A DNA stretch of 54,612 nt from JBDRRP01 sp964446485 (GCA_964446485.1 CAYUOU010000021.1:1-54612), one strand, 5' to 3'. Counted from the stretch's first letter, positions 7,994 to 16,981 are shown. Numbers and translations: made by a program. The notes: generated by a model from the sequence alone, not told the origin.

Positions 7994-9844
7994 CTAATGA
8001 ACAGATCCTGCAGTCAGCATCGCCGGTGAAGTTTCATAAGAGGCCAGAAAGGGATGGTCGCGCGAAACCGGTTCGCCGCCGAGGCGGGTCACGCAGAGCC
8101 CGGACGCATTGGCCTTGGCTTTCTTCTTGAGATAAGCAATGAGGCTGCCGATTTCTTCAGGGGTATAGGCCTTCTCCCTGTCGCTGTAAAGTTCAATGAT
8201 GACGGCGCTCACGGTGAGCAAGGGAAACCGTCGTTCTTCGTCGTTCCTGTCTGAGCCTAAAATATATCCGCGCCGAATGGATTCCAGGTCGTAGAAGCTT
8301 TCGACGCCTTTTTGAAACTCATCCGCCAAGGCCGTTACCCGGCCAATGGTAATACCCAATTCACCGGTTGGCCCCCCAAGGAAGAAATCGTCCCCCCCGA
8401 TGTGCCCGATGAAGACGTGGGCCTGCTGTCGGAATCTTTTCAGGATGTCGGCAAAAAGTAGAATGACCCTGTCGCCGTGCCGGAAACCGAAAGAATCGTT
8501 GAACGGTTTGAAGTGATCAAAGTCGAAGTACACGAGCATGGTTGTCTGGCCCACATCGCCCAATGCCGTGGAGACGAACTCATGGATCATCGTGTTGCCG
8601 GGCAGGCCGCTCAGCGGGTTCTGGTCCCGAGCGGTGGCCAGGTTCTTTTCGTTGAGCACTTTGAGCAGCGACTGAGTGCTTAAAAACCCGGCATATTGGA
8701 GATTGTCCACAAGAAGAATCCCTTCGAGATCCACCTTTTGGGTGTATATTTCCAAAATCTTTTCTATCGGGGTGTGAATGTCGGCAACGGGGGATTTGAT
8801 GAGAAACCTGTGAATATCCCTACCGTAAGCGGGGTTCTGGAGCAATTCCTGGCCGAACCGGGAATAGGTGTATTCCTTGAGATCCTTTTCACGGATCACT
8901 CCCAACGGTTCATTGCTGGTGTTGACGACCGGCACGAAGGTTCGGTCCTTGTCCGCCTTGAACCGTTTTAAAACATCCTGGATATCCTGGGAGGTCGTGA
9001 CCGGCTGGATGACGTTCATGTTCTGTTGGATTCGGCTGAGATCTTTCTTCGAGCGACCTCGCTTGTCTTTGCCGGCCAGTGCGGCAATGTCATGGTAGGT
9101 ATCCACCAGATCTGACATCGCAACGGTGGGGCGCTGGACGAGGAATCCCTGGATCAGATCGCACCCGATTTCCCTGCAGCAGTAATATACCTTTTCAGTC
9201 TCCACCCCTTCTGCCACCACCGTACTGCCCATGAGGTGGGCGATATTAACGATGCTGGCCGCAATCATGTGCTTTTTGGTGTCTGTGGCCATTTCCTGGA
9301 TAAAGAATCGATCGATTTTAGTGAATTCGGGCTCCAGGTAATAGAGCAGTTTGAGCCCGGAAAAACCGTTACCGCAGTCGTCGGCCGCGATGTTGTAGCC
9401 CTGGCGACGATAGTGGGTGATGATTTTTTCCAAAACGGTGAAATCACGAAGTTCGTGGCGCTCGGAAATTTCGAAGCACAGGCGGTCTGGAATCAACCGA
9501 TGCCTGGCAAGCATGTTCCGGGTGCTGCCGGGTTGGAAATCCCAGGTATTCAGGACCCGGTTGTCTAGATTGAAAAACAGTTTGGTACTGTCGTCGGCAA
9601 AGCGGCCGACATATTTGCTGACCGCTTTTTCACGAAGGGCCATGTCTACCGTGTGAAGCACTTCGTCTTCGGCGGCCGCGTCAAAGAGTCCATCGATGGA
9701 TTTAAAGTCGGCATCGGCGGTTCCGCGCAGCAGGGCCTCGTGGCCGAAGCAGACCCCCGTGTGGATGTTGACAATGGGTTGGAACGCGTAATCGACGATA
9801 TCGAGAATACGCTGCCAACGGGCGGGAAGTGGGATGGGGCTCAT
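7994..9844 (-). CDS. EAL-CBS-GGDEF c-di-GMP signalling protein
   Basis: A 616-residue cytoplasmic protein without transmembrane segments. Residues about 15-240 form an EAL domain with GHEALLRG, DDCGNGFSGL, a KIDRFFI lysine-Asp segment and AEGVET, so the main metal and catalytic residues for c-di-GMP hydrolysis are largely present. Residues about 275-400 form paired CBS modules that commonly bind adenine nucleotides. Residues about 410-580 form a GGDEF-like domain with FDFDHFKPFNDSFG, but the active-site loop reads GGDDF; the Glu to Asp change may keep or lower cyclase activity. GAGGA precedes the ATG at 9844. It may link energy state to c-di-GMP level; inference. Confidence 0.9.
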   Translation of the reverse strand: MSPIPLPARWQRILDIVDYAFQPIVNIHTGVCFGHEALLRGTADADFKSIDGLFDAAAEDEVLHTVDMALREKAVSKYVGRFADDSTKLFFNLDNRVLNTWDFQPGSTRNMLARHRLIPDRLCFEISERHELRDFTVLEKIITHYRRQGYNIAADDCGNGFSGLKLLYYLEPEFTKIDRFFIQEMATDTKKHMIAASIVNIAHLMGSTVVAEGVETEKVYYCCREIGCDLIQGFLVQRPTVAMSDLVDTYHDIAALAGKDKRGRSKKDLSRIQQNMNVIQPVTTSQDIQDVLKRFKADKDRTFVPVVNTSNEPLGVIREKDLKEYTYSRFGQELLQNPAYGRDIHRFLIKSPVADIHTPIEKILEIYTQKVDLEGILLVDNLQYAGFLSTQSLLKVLNEKNLATARDQNPLSGLPGNTMIHEFVSTALGDVGQTTMLVYFDFDHFKPFNDSFGFRHGDRVILLFADILKRFRQQAHVFIGHIGGDDFFLGGPTGELGITIGRVTALADEFQKGVESFYDLESIRRGYILGSDRNDEERRFPLLTVSAVIIELYSDREKAYTPEEIGSLIAYLKKKAKANASGLCVTRLGGEPVSRDHPFLASYETSPAMLTAGSVH

Positions 9845-10131
9845 CGAATGGGGGTCCTCGTGGGTTCAGGGTATGGTAAGCTTCGAATCCTATGGGGGTT
9901 GAATTAGCGATGTGTCAGCGGATCGTTAGAAAGGCGTGTTAACCTGTTTCGGTGTTATGTTCACAGATTTTTCGAGAATTTCTAATGCCGTTTTAACACC
10001 ACTGTGGTCAATGAGGGCAGTCGCTTCCTATATGTTGGTGGCGGCAAGGAGAGAGACCACAATCTGTTGTGGCTACCGGTGGACAATTTCTCCGGTAGCC
10101 GCTGATCACCCCGAACCGCGGGAGCGACCGC
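9845..10131. other. Divergent intergenic region
   Basis: A 287-nt gap between the divergent EAL-GGDEF and PHP-glycosyltransferase genes. It must hold promoters for both. I see no convincing box pair, RNA gene or palindrome in it, only the SD GGGAG just before 10132. Confidence 0.5.
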
Positions 10132-12591
10132 ATGAAAATCGATCTCCATGTGCATTCCAAGTATTCCAGACGGCCCTCGGCCTGGGTGCTAAAAAAGATC
10201 GGCTGCCCCGAGAGCTTCACCGAACCCATGGCGCTTTATCGAATCGCCAAGGCCCGGGGCATGACCCTGGTGACGATCTCCGACCACAACCGCATTCAAG
10301 GTGCGCTTGAAATCGCCCATCTGCCGGATGTGTTCGTCAGCGAGGAAGTCACCACCTATTTTCCCGAGGATCGCTGCAAGCTTCACGTCCTCGCCCTGAA
10401 CATCAGCGAGGCCCAGCACGAGATGATTCAGGCCGCCCGGGAGAACGTCTACGACCTGGTGGCTTATTTCCAGGAAGAAAACATCTGCCATGTCCTGGCC
10501 CATGCCCTCTATCCGGTAAACGATCGGCTCACCCCAGAGCATTTTGAAAAACTGCTGCTGCTCTTCAAGCATTTTGAGATGAACGGCTCCCGCAACGACG
10601 CGGCCAATCAGTGTCTCAAGATGATTCTCGGGACGCTCACCGCCGAAACCCTCGCGCGCCTGGCGGATCGGCACGGCATCACGCCCGGGTTTGACCAGCC
10701 GTGGATCAAGTCGATCACCGGCGGCTCGGATGATCACAGCGGGCTCACCATCGCCCGCACCTACACCGTGGCCGGCGGCGACGATACCGTTGAGAACCTC
10801 ATCCGGCAGATCCGACTGGGAAACACCACGGTGGGAGGGATTCCTGCCACCCCGGAAACCCTGGCCCACAATCTATACGGCATCGCCTATCAATTTTATC
10901 GCGGAAAGGCCAGATTGAGCCGGCGGGCCGAAGACGACGTGCTCATGCGGTTTCTGGACGGCACGCTGAGCGGGAAGGAAGGGCGCCGCAACGGCACGCT
11001 CATGACACGGCTCGTCGACTTTTGGCAGAAGCGAAAGCACCGGCGCGTCAAGCACCCCTCGCCCTCGTCGCTGATGGAGATCCTGCAGGGCGAAACGCGG
11101 CGGTTGTTGGCTGCGGATCCTGAATTGGCGGCCATCACCGAAACAGGGGCCGTTGCAGGGGGCGATCCGGAGCAAGTCTGGTTCGATTTTGTCAACCGGC
11201 TGTCCAATCAAGTACTCTACCGCTTCGCCGATCCGCTGCTCAACCATCTGGTCGGCGCCAATGTCTTCAATATTTTCCAGACCCTTGGCGCCGCCGGCGG
11301 GCTGTACACCCTGTTGGCACCGTATTTTGTTGCCTACACCCTGTTTTCCCGAGACCGCTCACTCACCCGTCGGATGCGTAGACACTTCAATCTCTCGCCG
11401 GCGCCCGAAACCCGGTCCGAACGGTTTCTCACCGTGGCCCATTTCACGGACACCTATCACGAGGTCAACGGGGTTGCATTGACGTTGAAGCAGCAGGCGC
11501 GCGTGGCCGCGCGCCGGGGGAAAGACCTGGTCATGATCACCTGTTGGCCGGATGCCCCCGCCGACGCCGTGGAGAATATCAAAAACTTTGCACCCGTCGG
11601 CACCTTCGAGGTGCCCGAGTACCCGGAGCAGTGCATCTTCTATCCGCCGTTCCTGGAGATGATCCAGTACTGCTATGATCGTCAAGTGACTCACATTCAC
11701 TGCGCGACGCCGGGCCCCATCGGGCTGGCGGGCCTGGCCATTGCCCACATCATGAAACTCCCCGTGACCGCCACCTACCATACCCAACTGCCCCAGTACG
11801 CCATGTTCCTTACCGGCGACAACGTCATCCAGGACCTCACTTGGCGCTACATGCTGTGGTTTTACGATCAGATGGACGTGGTCTATTCGCCCAGCGAGGC
11901 CACCCGCCGGGAGTTGGTGGACAAAGGCCTTCCCGATGAAAAGGTCCGCTGCTACCCGCGTGGCATCGATGTGGAGCGGTTTCATCCGAGGCGCCGAAAC
12001 GGTGTGCTCCGCGACATTTACGGCATCAAGGAAGCATTGAATTTTCTGTATGTCGGCCGTGTGTCCAAGGAGAAAAATCTCCACCTCCTCGCCCAGGCGT
12101 TTCGATCCCTCACGGCGCACCACGAAGACATTCATCTCGTGGTGGTGGGCGAGGGCCCCTATCTGTCCGAGATGAAACGGCTGTCAGAGGGCCTTCCCGT
12201 CACCTTTACCGGATACTTATCCGGCGATCCCCTGGCAACGCTCTATGCCTCCTGCGATGTGTTTGTTTTCCCCAGCACCACCGACACCTTCGGCAACGTC
12301 GTCTTGGAGGCGCAGGCCTCGGGGCTTCCGGCCATCGTTTCCGACGCCGGCGGGCCGGTGGAAAACGTCGTTGACGGTGAAACGGCCCTGGTGGTTCCGG
12401 GCGGCGACGCGGGGGCACTCGTGCGTGCTATGGCAGCACTCGTCACGGATGCGGCGCTCCGCCGGCGCATGGGCCTCCGGGCCCGCACGCTAATGGCCGA
12501 GCGGGGATTCGACGGCGCTTTCATGGAAACCTGGGAAATGTTCAAATCCGTTCGTGTGGCACGGGAGCGCGCCCTGCCGCTCTCTGCTTGA
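10132..12591 (+). CDS. PHP-domain / GT4 glycosyltransferase fusion
   Basis: An 819-residue two-domain protein. Residues 1 to about 250 form a PHP metal-dependent phosphoesterase-like domain with DLHVHSKYS at the N terminus, TISDHN near residue 50, HVLAHA and GGSDDH, together the usual metal ligands. Residues about 430-810 form a GT-B glycosyltransferase of family GT4, with FTDTYHEVNGVA at the acceptor side, YVGRVSKEKNL, VVVGEGPY, FTGYLSGDPLATLYASCDVFVFPS and the nucleotide-sugar motif TDTFGNVVLEA. The middle part has some hydrophobic stretches (GGLYTLLAPYFVAYTLF) and could touch the membrane. It probably glycosylates a lipid or polysaccharide and also hydrolyses a phosphoester; the substrate is unknown. 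GGGAG precedes the ATG. Confidence 0.88.
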   Translation: MKIDLHVHSKYSRRPSAWVLKKIGCPESFTEPMALYRIAKARGMTLVTISDHNRIQGALEIAHLPDVFVSEEVTTYFPEDRCKLHVLALNISEAQHEMIQAARENVYDLVAYFQEENICHVLAHALYPVNDRLTPEHFEKLLLLFKHFEMNGSRNDAANQCLKMILGTLTAETLARLADRHGITPGFDQPWIKSITGGSDDHSGLTIARTYTVAGGDDTVENLIRQIRLGNTTVGGIPATPETLAHNLYGIAYQFYRGKARLSRRAEDDVLMRFLDGTLSGKEGRRNGTLMTRLVDFWQKRKHRRVKHPSPSSLMEILQGETRRLLAADPELAAITETGAVAGGDPEQVWFDFVNRLSNQVLYRFADPLLNHLVGANVFNIFQTLGAAGGLYTLLAPYFVAYTLFSRDRSLTRRMRRHFNLSPAPETRSERFLTVAHFTDTYHEVNGVALTLKQQARVAARRGKDLVMITCWPDAPADAVENIKNFAPVGTFEVPEYPEQCIFYPPFLEMIQYCYDRQVTHIHCATPGPIGLAGLAIAHIMKLPVTATYHTQLPQYAMFLTGDNVIQDLTWRYMLWFYDQMDVVYSPSEATRRELVDKGLPDEKVRCYPRGIDVERFHPRRRNGVLRDIYGIKEALNFLYVGRVSKEKNLHLLAQAFRSLTAHHEDIHLVVVGEGPYLSEMKRLSEGLPVTFTGYLSGDPLATLYASCDVFVFPSTTDTFGNVVLEAQASGLPAIVSDAGGPVENVVDGETALVVPGGDAGALVRAMAALVTDAALRRRMGLRARTLMAERGFDGAFMETWEMFKSVRVARERALPLSA

Positions 12592-12726
12592 TGCCGTTGC
12601 GGCGAGGCCCCTTTCAATCCGCAGCCTGCGGTTTACACGGGGCGTCGTTGTCCGGCGTTGTCGCAGCCACAGCGGCGGGCGCAGGGCTGTAGTGGCACTG
12701 CTTTTATACGAAGTTAAATAGACAGC

Positions 12727-12801
12727 GTCCATCCATGAATACCCCTCCCCTGGTGGACGGGGAGTCCGGGAGAGGGAGCAAGAGGCTTCCCATGGATGGA
12801 C
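12727..12801. repeat. 75-bp palindromic intergenic element
   Basis: GTCCATCCATG at 12727-12737 is the exact inverse of CATGGATGGAC at 12791-12801. Inside lies a CTCCCC/GGGGAG stem. The whole can fold into a two-tier stem-loop ending 26 nt before the winged-helix gene start. It resembles REP-type elements or a 5'-UTR structure; no second identical copy is in the window, though 20407-20429 has a similar CCCCTCCC/GGGAGGGG core. Confidence 0.55.
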
Positions 12802-12827
12802 ACGGATGGGGTTATCTGGAGGCGACC

Positions 12828-13079
12828 GTGGAGAAGACTAAAAAAGCCATCAAAAAAGATCTGCTGAGCAAATTTCGTGAACAGTTCGAGAGCGACCAAT
12901 ACTGCCTGCCGGGGCTGTGGCTTGAGATGGGGTATAAAGAAACCTTGAAGGCAACGGAAGTGGCCACTTTTCAGCAGGCGGTGCGCGAACTGATTCGAAC
13001 CGGCCTGGTCGAACCCCACGAAGGCGTCTTCGATACGCTTTGCCTGACCGACAAGGGCGCTGCGCTGATTTACTCCTGA
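12828..13079 (+). CDS. Small winged-helix-like protein
   Basis: An 83-residue protein read from the GTG at 12828, which has GGAGG at ideal spacing; the in-frame ATG at 12735 lies inside a palindrome and lacks such a site. The sequence has a basic N terminus (KTKKAIKKDLL), a helical middle (TFQQAVRELIRTGLVEP) and an end (DTLCLTDKGAALIYS) that looks like the wing and recognition part of a winged helix. I do not recognise a named family. It lies 49 nt upstream of the radical SAM gene on the same strand and could be cotranscribed with it. A DNA-binding role is inference. Confidence 0.7.
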   Translation: MEKTKKAIKKDLLSKFREQFESDQYCLPGLWLEMGYKETLKATEVATFQQAVRELIRTGLVEPHEGVFDTLCLTDKGAALIYS

Positions 13080-13128
13080 AGGGCGGTTTGGCGCTGTATT
13101 CTTCGGTAGAAGCTGAAAGGGGGGACGA

Positions 13129-14424
13129 TTGAACGCGGTTTTTCAATTGCTACGAGGGCGTTCACCGGGGCAGGTGGTGATTCAGGTCACCGATCATTGC
13201 AATGCCGCCTGCCCCCAGTGTGGAATGAACCGGAACGCCGGAGGACCGCGGCGGCATCTTTCCTGGGGATGTCTACGGCGTGTTCTCGACGCCGCCGCCG
13301 AAAATGGTGTTCAGGCAGTCTCGTTTACCGGGGGGGAGCCGTTCATGCGTCGACGTACCCTCATCGACGCGCTTCGCTGCGCATCCCGGCTGCGCTTTCC
13401 CTTTATTCGAACCGGCACCAATGGGTTTGTTTTTCAGAACGCCGACGCCCCCGGCTTTCACGACCGGATCTCGCGGTTGGCCGACGCGCTGGCCGAAACC
13501 CGGTTGCGCAATCTTTGGATCAGCATCGATTCGGCGCTGCCGGCGGTTCATGAATCCATGCGGGGGCTGCCAGGGGTGATCCGTGGCATCGAAAAGGCAA
13601 TGCCCATATTCAACGACCGGGGCATTTATCCATCCGCCAATCTGGGGATCAACCGGAATATCGCCGGAGATTTTACCTCCGGATGTTTTCCCGATGCGTA
13701 TCCCTCGGAATGCGCCTACATTGAGGATTTCCACCGACGTTTTGTCCATGCATTTCACCGATTTTACCGGTTTGTGGCCGACCTTGGCTTCACCATCGCC
13801 AACACCTGCTATCCCATGAGCGCCGATACCACTGAAGACAACGGAATGGCTCCTGTCTACGCGGCCTCATCGGCCGAGCGGCTGATCAGTTTCAGCCGGC
13901 GGGAAAAGGCAGCCCTCTTCAGGGCGTTGATGGATGTCGTTCCCCAGCACCGGTCGCGGCTGCGCATTTTTTCCCCCCTTTCAGGGCTGCATCACCTCGC
14001 CGCATCCTACGCGACGCATCGCCCCTCGCCATATCCTTGCCGCGGCGGAGTGGACTATTTTTTTATTTCCGCCAACGGTGCCGACACTTTTCCCTGTGGC
14101 TACCGGGGCGAGGAGAACCTCGGCGCTTACTGGCGCCTGCCGAAGCATGCTGGCGACGCATTCTGTGATCGGTGCGATTGGGAGTGTTTCAGGGATCCAT
14201 CAGAAATGATGGGGCCGCTGCTTCACGACCTGCGCAATCCCTTTGGCGCCCCTGCACGGTTGCTGCGCGACAGGGAATTTTATCGGCTGTGGATGTCGGA
14301 TCTGGCCTATTACGCCGCGGCGGATTTCTTCGATGGACGTCGTGCGCCCCGTCGCACCAGCCTTGAACGGTGGCGGCCGGACCATCCAACGGTCGAGGGC
14401 CCTCTGATGCCGGCCCTGCGTTGA
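13129..14424 (+). CDS. Radical SAM protein with C-terminal cysteine cluster
   Basis: A 431-residue radical SAM enzyme. The 4Fe-4S motif CNAACPQC (Cys24, Cys28, Cys31) binds the cluster that cleaves SAM; FTGGEPF near residue 70 is the SAM-contact motif. The C-terminal third holds further cysteines (YPCRGG, FPCGYRG, FCDRCDWECF) arranged like a SPASM/twitch auxiliary-cluster domain. Its start is a TTG with AAGGGGGGA upstream. No peptide precursor or partner enzyme is evident nearby, apart from the small winged-helix-like gene upstream, so the substrate cannot be named. Confidence 0.85.
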   Translation: MNAVFQLLRGRSPGQVVIQVTDHCNAACPQCGMNRNAGGPRRHLSWGCLRRVLDAAAENGVQAVSFTGGEPFMRRRTLIDALRCASRLRFPFIRTGTNGFVFQNADAPGFHDRISRLADALAETRLRNLWISIDSALPAVHESMRGLPGVIRGIEKAMPIFNDRGIYPSANLGINRNIAGDFTSGCFPDAYPSECAYIEDFHRRFVHAFHRFYRFVADLGFTIANTCYPMSADTTEDNGMAPVYAASSAERLISFSRREKAALFRALMDVVPQHRSRLRIFSPLSGLHHLAASYATHRPSPYPCRGGVDYFFISANGADTFPCGYRGEENLGAYWRLPKHAGDAFCDRCDWECFRDPSEMMGPLLHDLRNPFGAPARLLRDREFYRLWMSDLAYYAAADFFDGRRAPRRTSLERWRPDHPTVEGPLMPALR

Positions 14425-14440
14425 GGCGCTGAGAAAACAA

Positions 14441-14477
14441 TGACAAAAAAACAGGCGCCTGTTTCGGGCGCCTGTTT
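14441..14477 (-). terminator. Strong intrinsic terminator
   Basis: AAACAGGCGCC (14449-14459) pairs perfectly with GGCGCCTGTTT (14467-14477) over a 7-nt loop. Read on the minus strand the stem is followed by a T-run (template A-tract at 14445-14451). It closes the transcript carrying the 30-residue peptide and may also stop the convergent radical SAM transcript. Confidence 0.85.
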
Positions 14478-14497
14478 GGATTGGGATGCGCGGTGCG

Positions 14498-14590
14498 CTA
14501 TCCCTGAAGGTACGACAGCAGCGGGAACACCATCACCAGCAGCAGCAGGAAGATGAGGATCCGGTCGATCAATTTGTCTTTACTGTCCAT
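14498..14590 (-). CDS. 30-residue single-span membrane peptide
   Basis: ATG at 14590 to TAG at 14498 encodes 30 residues. A charged N terminus (MDSKDKLIDR) is followed by one hydrophobic helix (ILIFLLLLVMVFPLLSYL) and a short tail. GGAG lies nine nt before the start, and a perfect intrinsic terminator follows 21 nt after the stop. Together these argue for a real small gene, expressed alone or at the end of the Dus transcript 159 nt upstream. The function is unknown; small single-span peptides of this kind often modulate larger membrane proteins. Confidence 0.65.
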   Translation of the reverse strand: MDSKDKLIDRILIFLLLLVMVFPLLSYLQG

Positions 14591-14749
14591 AAATGTCTAC
14601 TCCACCGCTCTTTCAATGGGTGATTCTGGGCAAGACGATCCCCAGCCGTTTTGAACGCATGGGGTGCCATTGTCGGCGCCCTATTTATATCACCGGCTGG
14701 GGCGGGTCAAGCCTGATTGCAGCCCCAATGAAAAGCAGGCGTCGCCGGG

Positions 14750-15814
14750 TCAACGCATGAGGGTGGTTTGGGGCCGGGCCACGGTCTCGGGGCTTTTTTT
14801 GTAGAACCGGTCGAATGCCGCCACGGCATCTTTGAGGTTTTCGTGCCGGCTGACGGCAGCGTATAGGGCGTGGCCGAACCGGAAATTGGCGCAGTAATAG
14901 GACATGAACCGGTTGAACCGCCGCTGCGCCGCCGTCGGGGCGAAGTGCTGATCCAGCAGGCGGGCGTAATCGTGTGCGGTGGTGTGGTAGATCTCTTTCG
15001 GAAACTGCTTTCCGAATGACCATTGGGCGAACACCCAAGGCCTTGCCAGGGCCATGCGCCCCAACGCCACGCCGTCGCACGAGGTCTGCGTCATCATACG
15101 GCGGCAGTCTTCCGCACTGAACACATCGCCGTTACCGAATACCGGAATGGTCACCGCTGCTTTAATGGCGGCAATGTGTTCCCACCGGGGCGGACGGGTG
15201 CGGCGGTCCGGCGCCACCCGCGGGTGAAAGGTCAGGGCGTCGGCCCCGGCTGCTTCAAATCGCTTGGCCAACAGTACCGCCTGTTCGGGGCGATCCTCCC
15301 ACCCGGTGCGGTATTTCACGAAAACGGGTATCTTGACCGCCGCCCGCACCGCCGCCACGATGGCCACGGCCAGATCAGGGGTTTTCAGCAGCGCCGCACC
15401 GGCGCCCCTTTTACAGACGGCGGCGACCGAGCAGCCGAAATTGATATCTACGCCAAAGAAACCCCTGTCGGCGATTTTTACGGCCGCGGCCGACATGGTA
15501 TCCGGGTCGTTGTCGAATATCTGGCAGACCAGGTGGGCCAGCTCTTCCGTTCGCCACTGATAGCCCCCCCCCTGCCCTGGGACGTCGTGGCGGACGGCCC
15601 GCGCACCGTTCATTTCCGAAAAAAGCAGTCCGAAACCGCCGAATCCCGCCACCAGCTCACGAAACGCCATATTGCCCAGTTTTGACAACGGTGCGAGCAC
15701 CAGGCGATTGGGTATCGTGCGGCTGCCAATCACCAGCGGACGATTGAGGGATTCGACAAACGGATCCGTCGGTGGGGGGGTGTCATCCATGGGTGAAAGA
15801 GGGGTTGATAGCAA
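14750..15814 (-). CDS. tRNA-dihydrouridine synthase family protein
   Basis: An FMN enzyme of about 354 residues with the Dus TIM barrel. It would reduce uridine to dihydrouridine in tRNA. Visible marks are NRLVLAPLSKLGN at the FMN site, SEMNGARAV, DINFGCS with the active-site Cys (the usual following Pro is Ser), GAGAALLK, VFVKYRTGW, the HPRVAPDRR stretch that replaces the usual HGRT, FGNGDV and CDGVALGRMALARPW binding the FMN phosphate. The start is a TTG at 15814 with AGGGGA upstream; ATG at 15790 is an alternative. It lies 27 nt behind the TAXI binding-protein gene. The divergence at two conserved motifs leaves room for a different substrate. Confidence 0.82.
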   Translation of the reverse strand: MLSTPLSPMDDTPPPTDPFVESLNRPLVIGSRTIPNRLVLAPLSKLGNMAFRELVAGFGGFGLLFSEMNGARAVRHDVPGQGGGYQWRTEELAHLVCQIFDNDPDTMSAAAVKIADRGFFGVDINFGCSVAAVCKRGAGAALLKTPDLAVAIVAAVRAAVKIPVFVKYRTGWEDRPEQAVLLAKRFEAAGADALTFHPRVAPDRRTRPPRWEHIAAIKAAVTIPVFGNGDVFSAEDCRRMMTQTSCDGVALGRMALARPWVFAQWSFGKQFPKEIYHTTAHDYARLLDQHFAPTAAQRRFNRFMSYYCANFRFGHALYAAVSRHENLKDAVAAFDRFYKKSPETVARPQTTLMR

Positions 15815-15841
15815 ACAGCGTCCCCTGAAGTGCCGAATTGC

Positions 15842-16840
15842 CTACTTGCTGCCCATTGCGGAAAAAAATGCTGCCGCGCCGGGGTGCAGCTTCAGGTTGA
15901 CGTCCTTGCCGGAAAAGGGCTTCACGGATAAGCCGCTCAGTGCAGGGTGAGTGCTTTTCAGGCGGGACTGGTTTTGTTCCAGCACCGACATGATTGCCCG
16001 GCCGGTCGCCTCATCGAGACTCAGTGAAGCCACCAGAAAAATAGTGGTGCCGATAGCCTCGATGGCACTGCGCATTCCGGGATAGGTGTCTGCGGGAATC
16101 CGGATAATAGAAAAAGCGGGATGCGCTTCAGCCATGCGGATCATGTCCGCGTCCGCCGTTCCCACCGGAACCGCGCCGCAAAGGCCCATCAACTGCTCCA
16201 GCCGCGAATCCGGGTGGACGCCGACATGAAGCATCGCTTCGATGGAGCCATGGCAAAAGGCCATGGTATCCTGTGATTGCGTCGCCGGCAGTTCCTGGAA
16301 GACCTTAAAATCCTTTCTTGCCCAGCCTTTGGTTGCCATGATCAAGTCCATCGCACGGTGCTCGATCGACGCGGGTGCCCCGGCATTGATCCGCTTTCCG
16401 GCGATTTTCCCCACGCCATCGATTTGCGCTTCTTTTCGGGTCATCAGCAGCATGGGCAAGTCATAAAGCGGTAGCAAGATTCCCAGATTGTCGTATCGGA
16501 TGTCCATGAATTTAAAATAGCCGGCATTGTGCGCCGCATCGTGAAGAAGTTTGGAGTCCACCAGCGCCAGATCCAGCGACCCCTCCTGTAGGTTGGTCAG
16601 GTTGTGGACGCCGTCAGGGGCCGGGACCACCTGGCAATTCCAACCGATGTCTGATCGGCCGATATCCCTGCAGAGGGCTCGGCCGGTGAAAAAGGAAAAA
16701 CTCCCTACCCCCCCGGTCCCGACGAGGAGATCCGCCGCCGCCGGCATGGTCACTGAGCTCACCATGAGGATGGTGCAAAGCCGGATAAAATATCCAATTC
16801 GCCGAGGTTTGGCTATTTGTTGGCGATGCTGGCTGGCCAT
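15842..16840 (-). CDS. TAXI-family TRAP solute-binding protein
   Basis: About 332 residues. After a basic N terminus comes a signal peptide (FIRLCTILMVSSVTMPAAA), then the TAXI fold: LLVGTGGVGSFSFFTGRALC, LQEGSLDLALVD, KRINAGAPASIEHRAMDLIMATKGW, and a C-terminal LHPGAAAFF. It would bind a carboxylate or similar ligand in the periplasm and deliver it to a fused TRAP permease. The start at 16840 has GGGAGGGAAC. It is the more divergent of the two TAXI proteins flanking the permease: the usual YYPTGGA is replaced by FSFFTGRA, so it may bind another ligand or act as a sensor. Confidence 0.85.
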   Translation of the reverse strand: MASQHRQQIAKPRRIGYFIRLCTILMVSSVTMPAAADLLVGTGGVGSFSFFTGRALCRDIGRSDIGWNCQVVPAPDGVHNLTNLQEGSLDLALVDSKLLHDAAHNAGYFKFMDIRYDNLGILLPLYDLPMLLMTRKEAQIDGVGKIAGKRINAGAPASIEHRAMDLIMATKGWARKDFKVFQELPATQSQDTMAFCHGSIEAMLHVGVHPDSRLEQLMGLCGAVPVGTADADMIRMAEAHPAFSIIRIPADTYPGMRSAIEAIGTTIFLVASLSLDEATGRAIMSVLEQNQSRLKSTHPALSGLSVKPFSGKDVNLKLHPGAAAFFSAMGSK

Positions 16841-16875
16841 GAGTTCCCTCCCGAGTCGTGATCGGTGATACATTT

Positions 16876-16950
16876 GACGGTTCCGTAATAAGTCCGATAT
16901 CTGCGTTACGCGTCATCCTTCGTCATGGCGGCGTACTGTAAGTACGCCGT
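16876..16950. repeat. Intergenic repeat with GGCGTACT hairpin
   Basis: The left part (16876-16895) matches 58-77. The right part holds a near-perfect hairpin, GGCGTACT (16930-16937), loop GTA, AGTACGCC (16941-16948), extendable by C16929-G16949. It lies between the start of the TAXI gene and the end of the universal stress protein gene and may act as a transcription terminator or mRNA stabiliser. Confidence 0.55.
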
Positions 16951-16981
16951 ATTCCTCAGGATTTGCAAGCCTTGATCTCGA

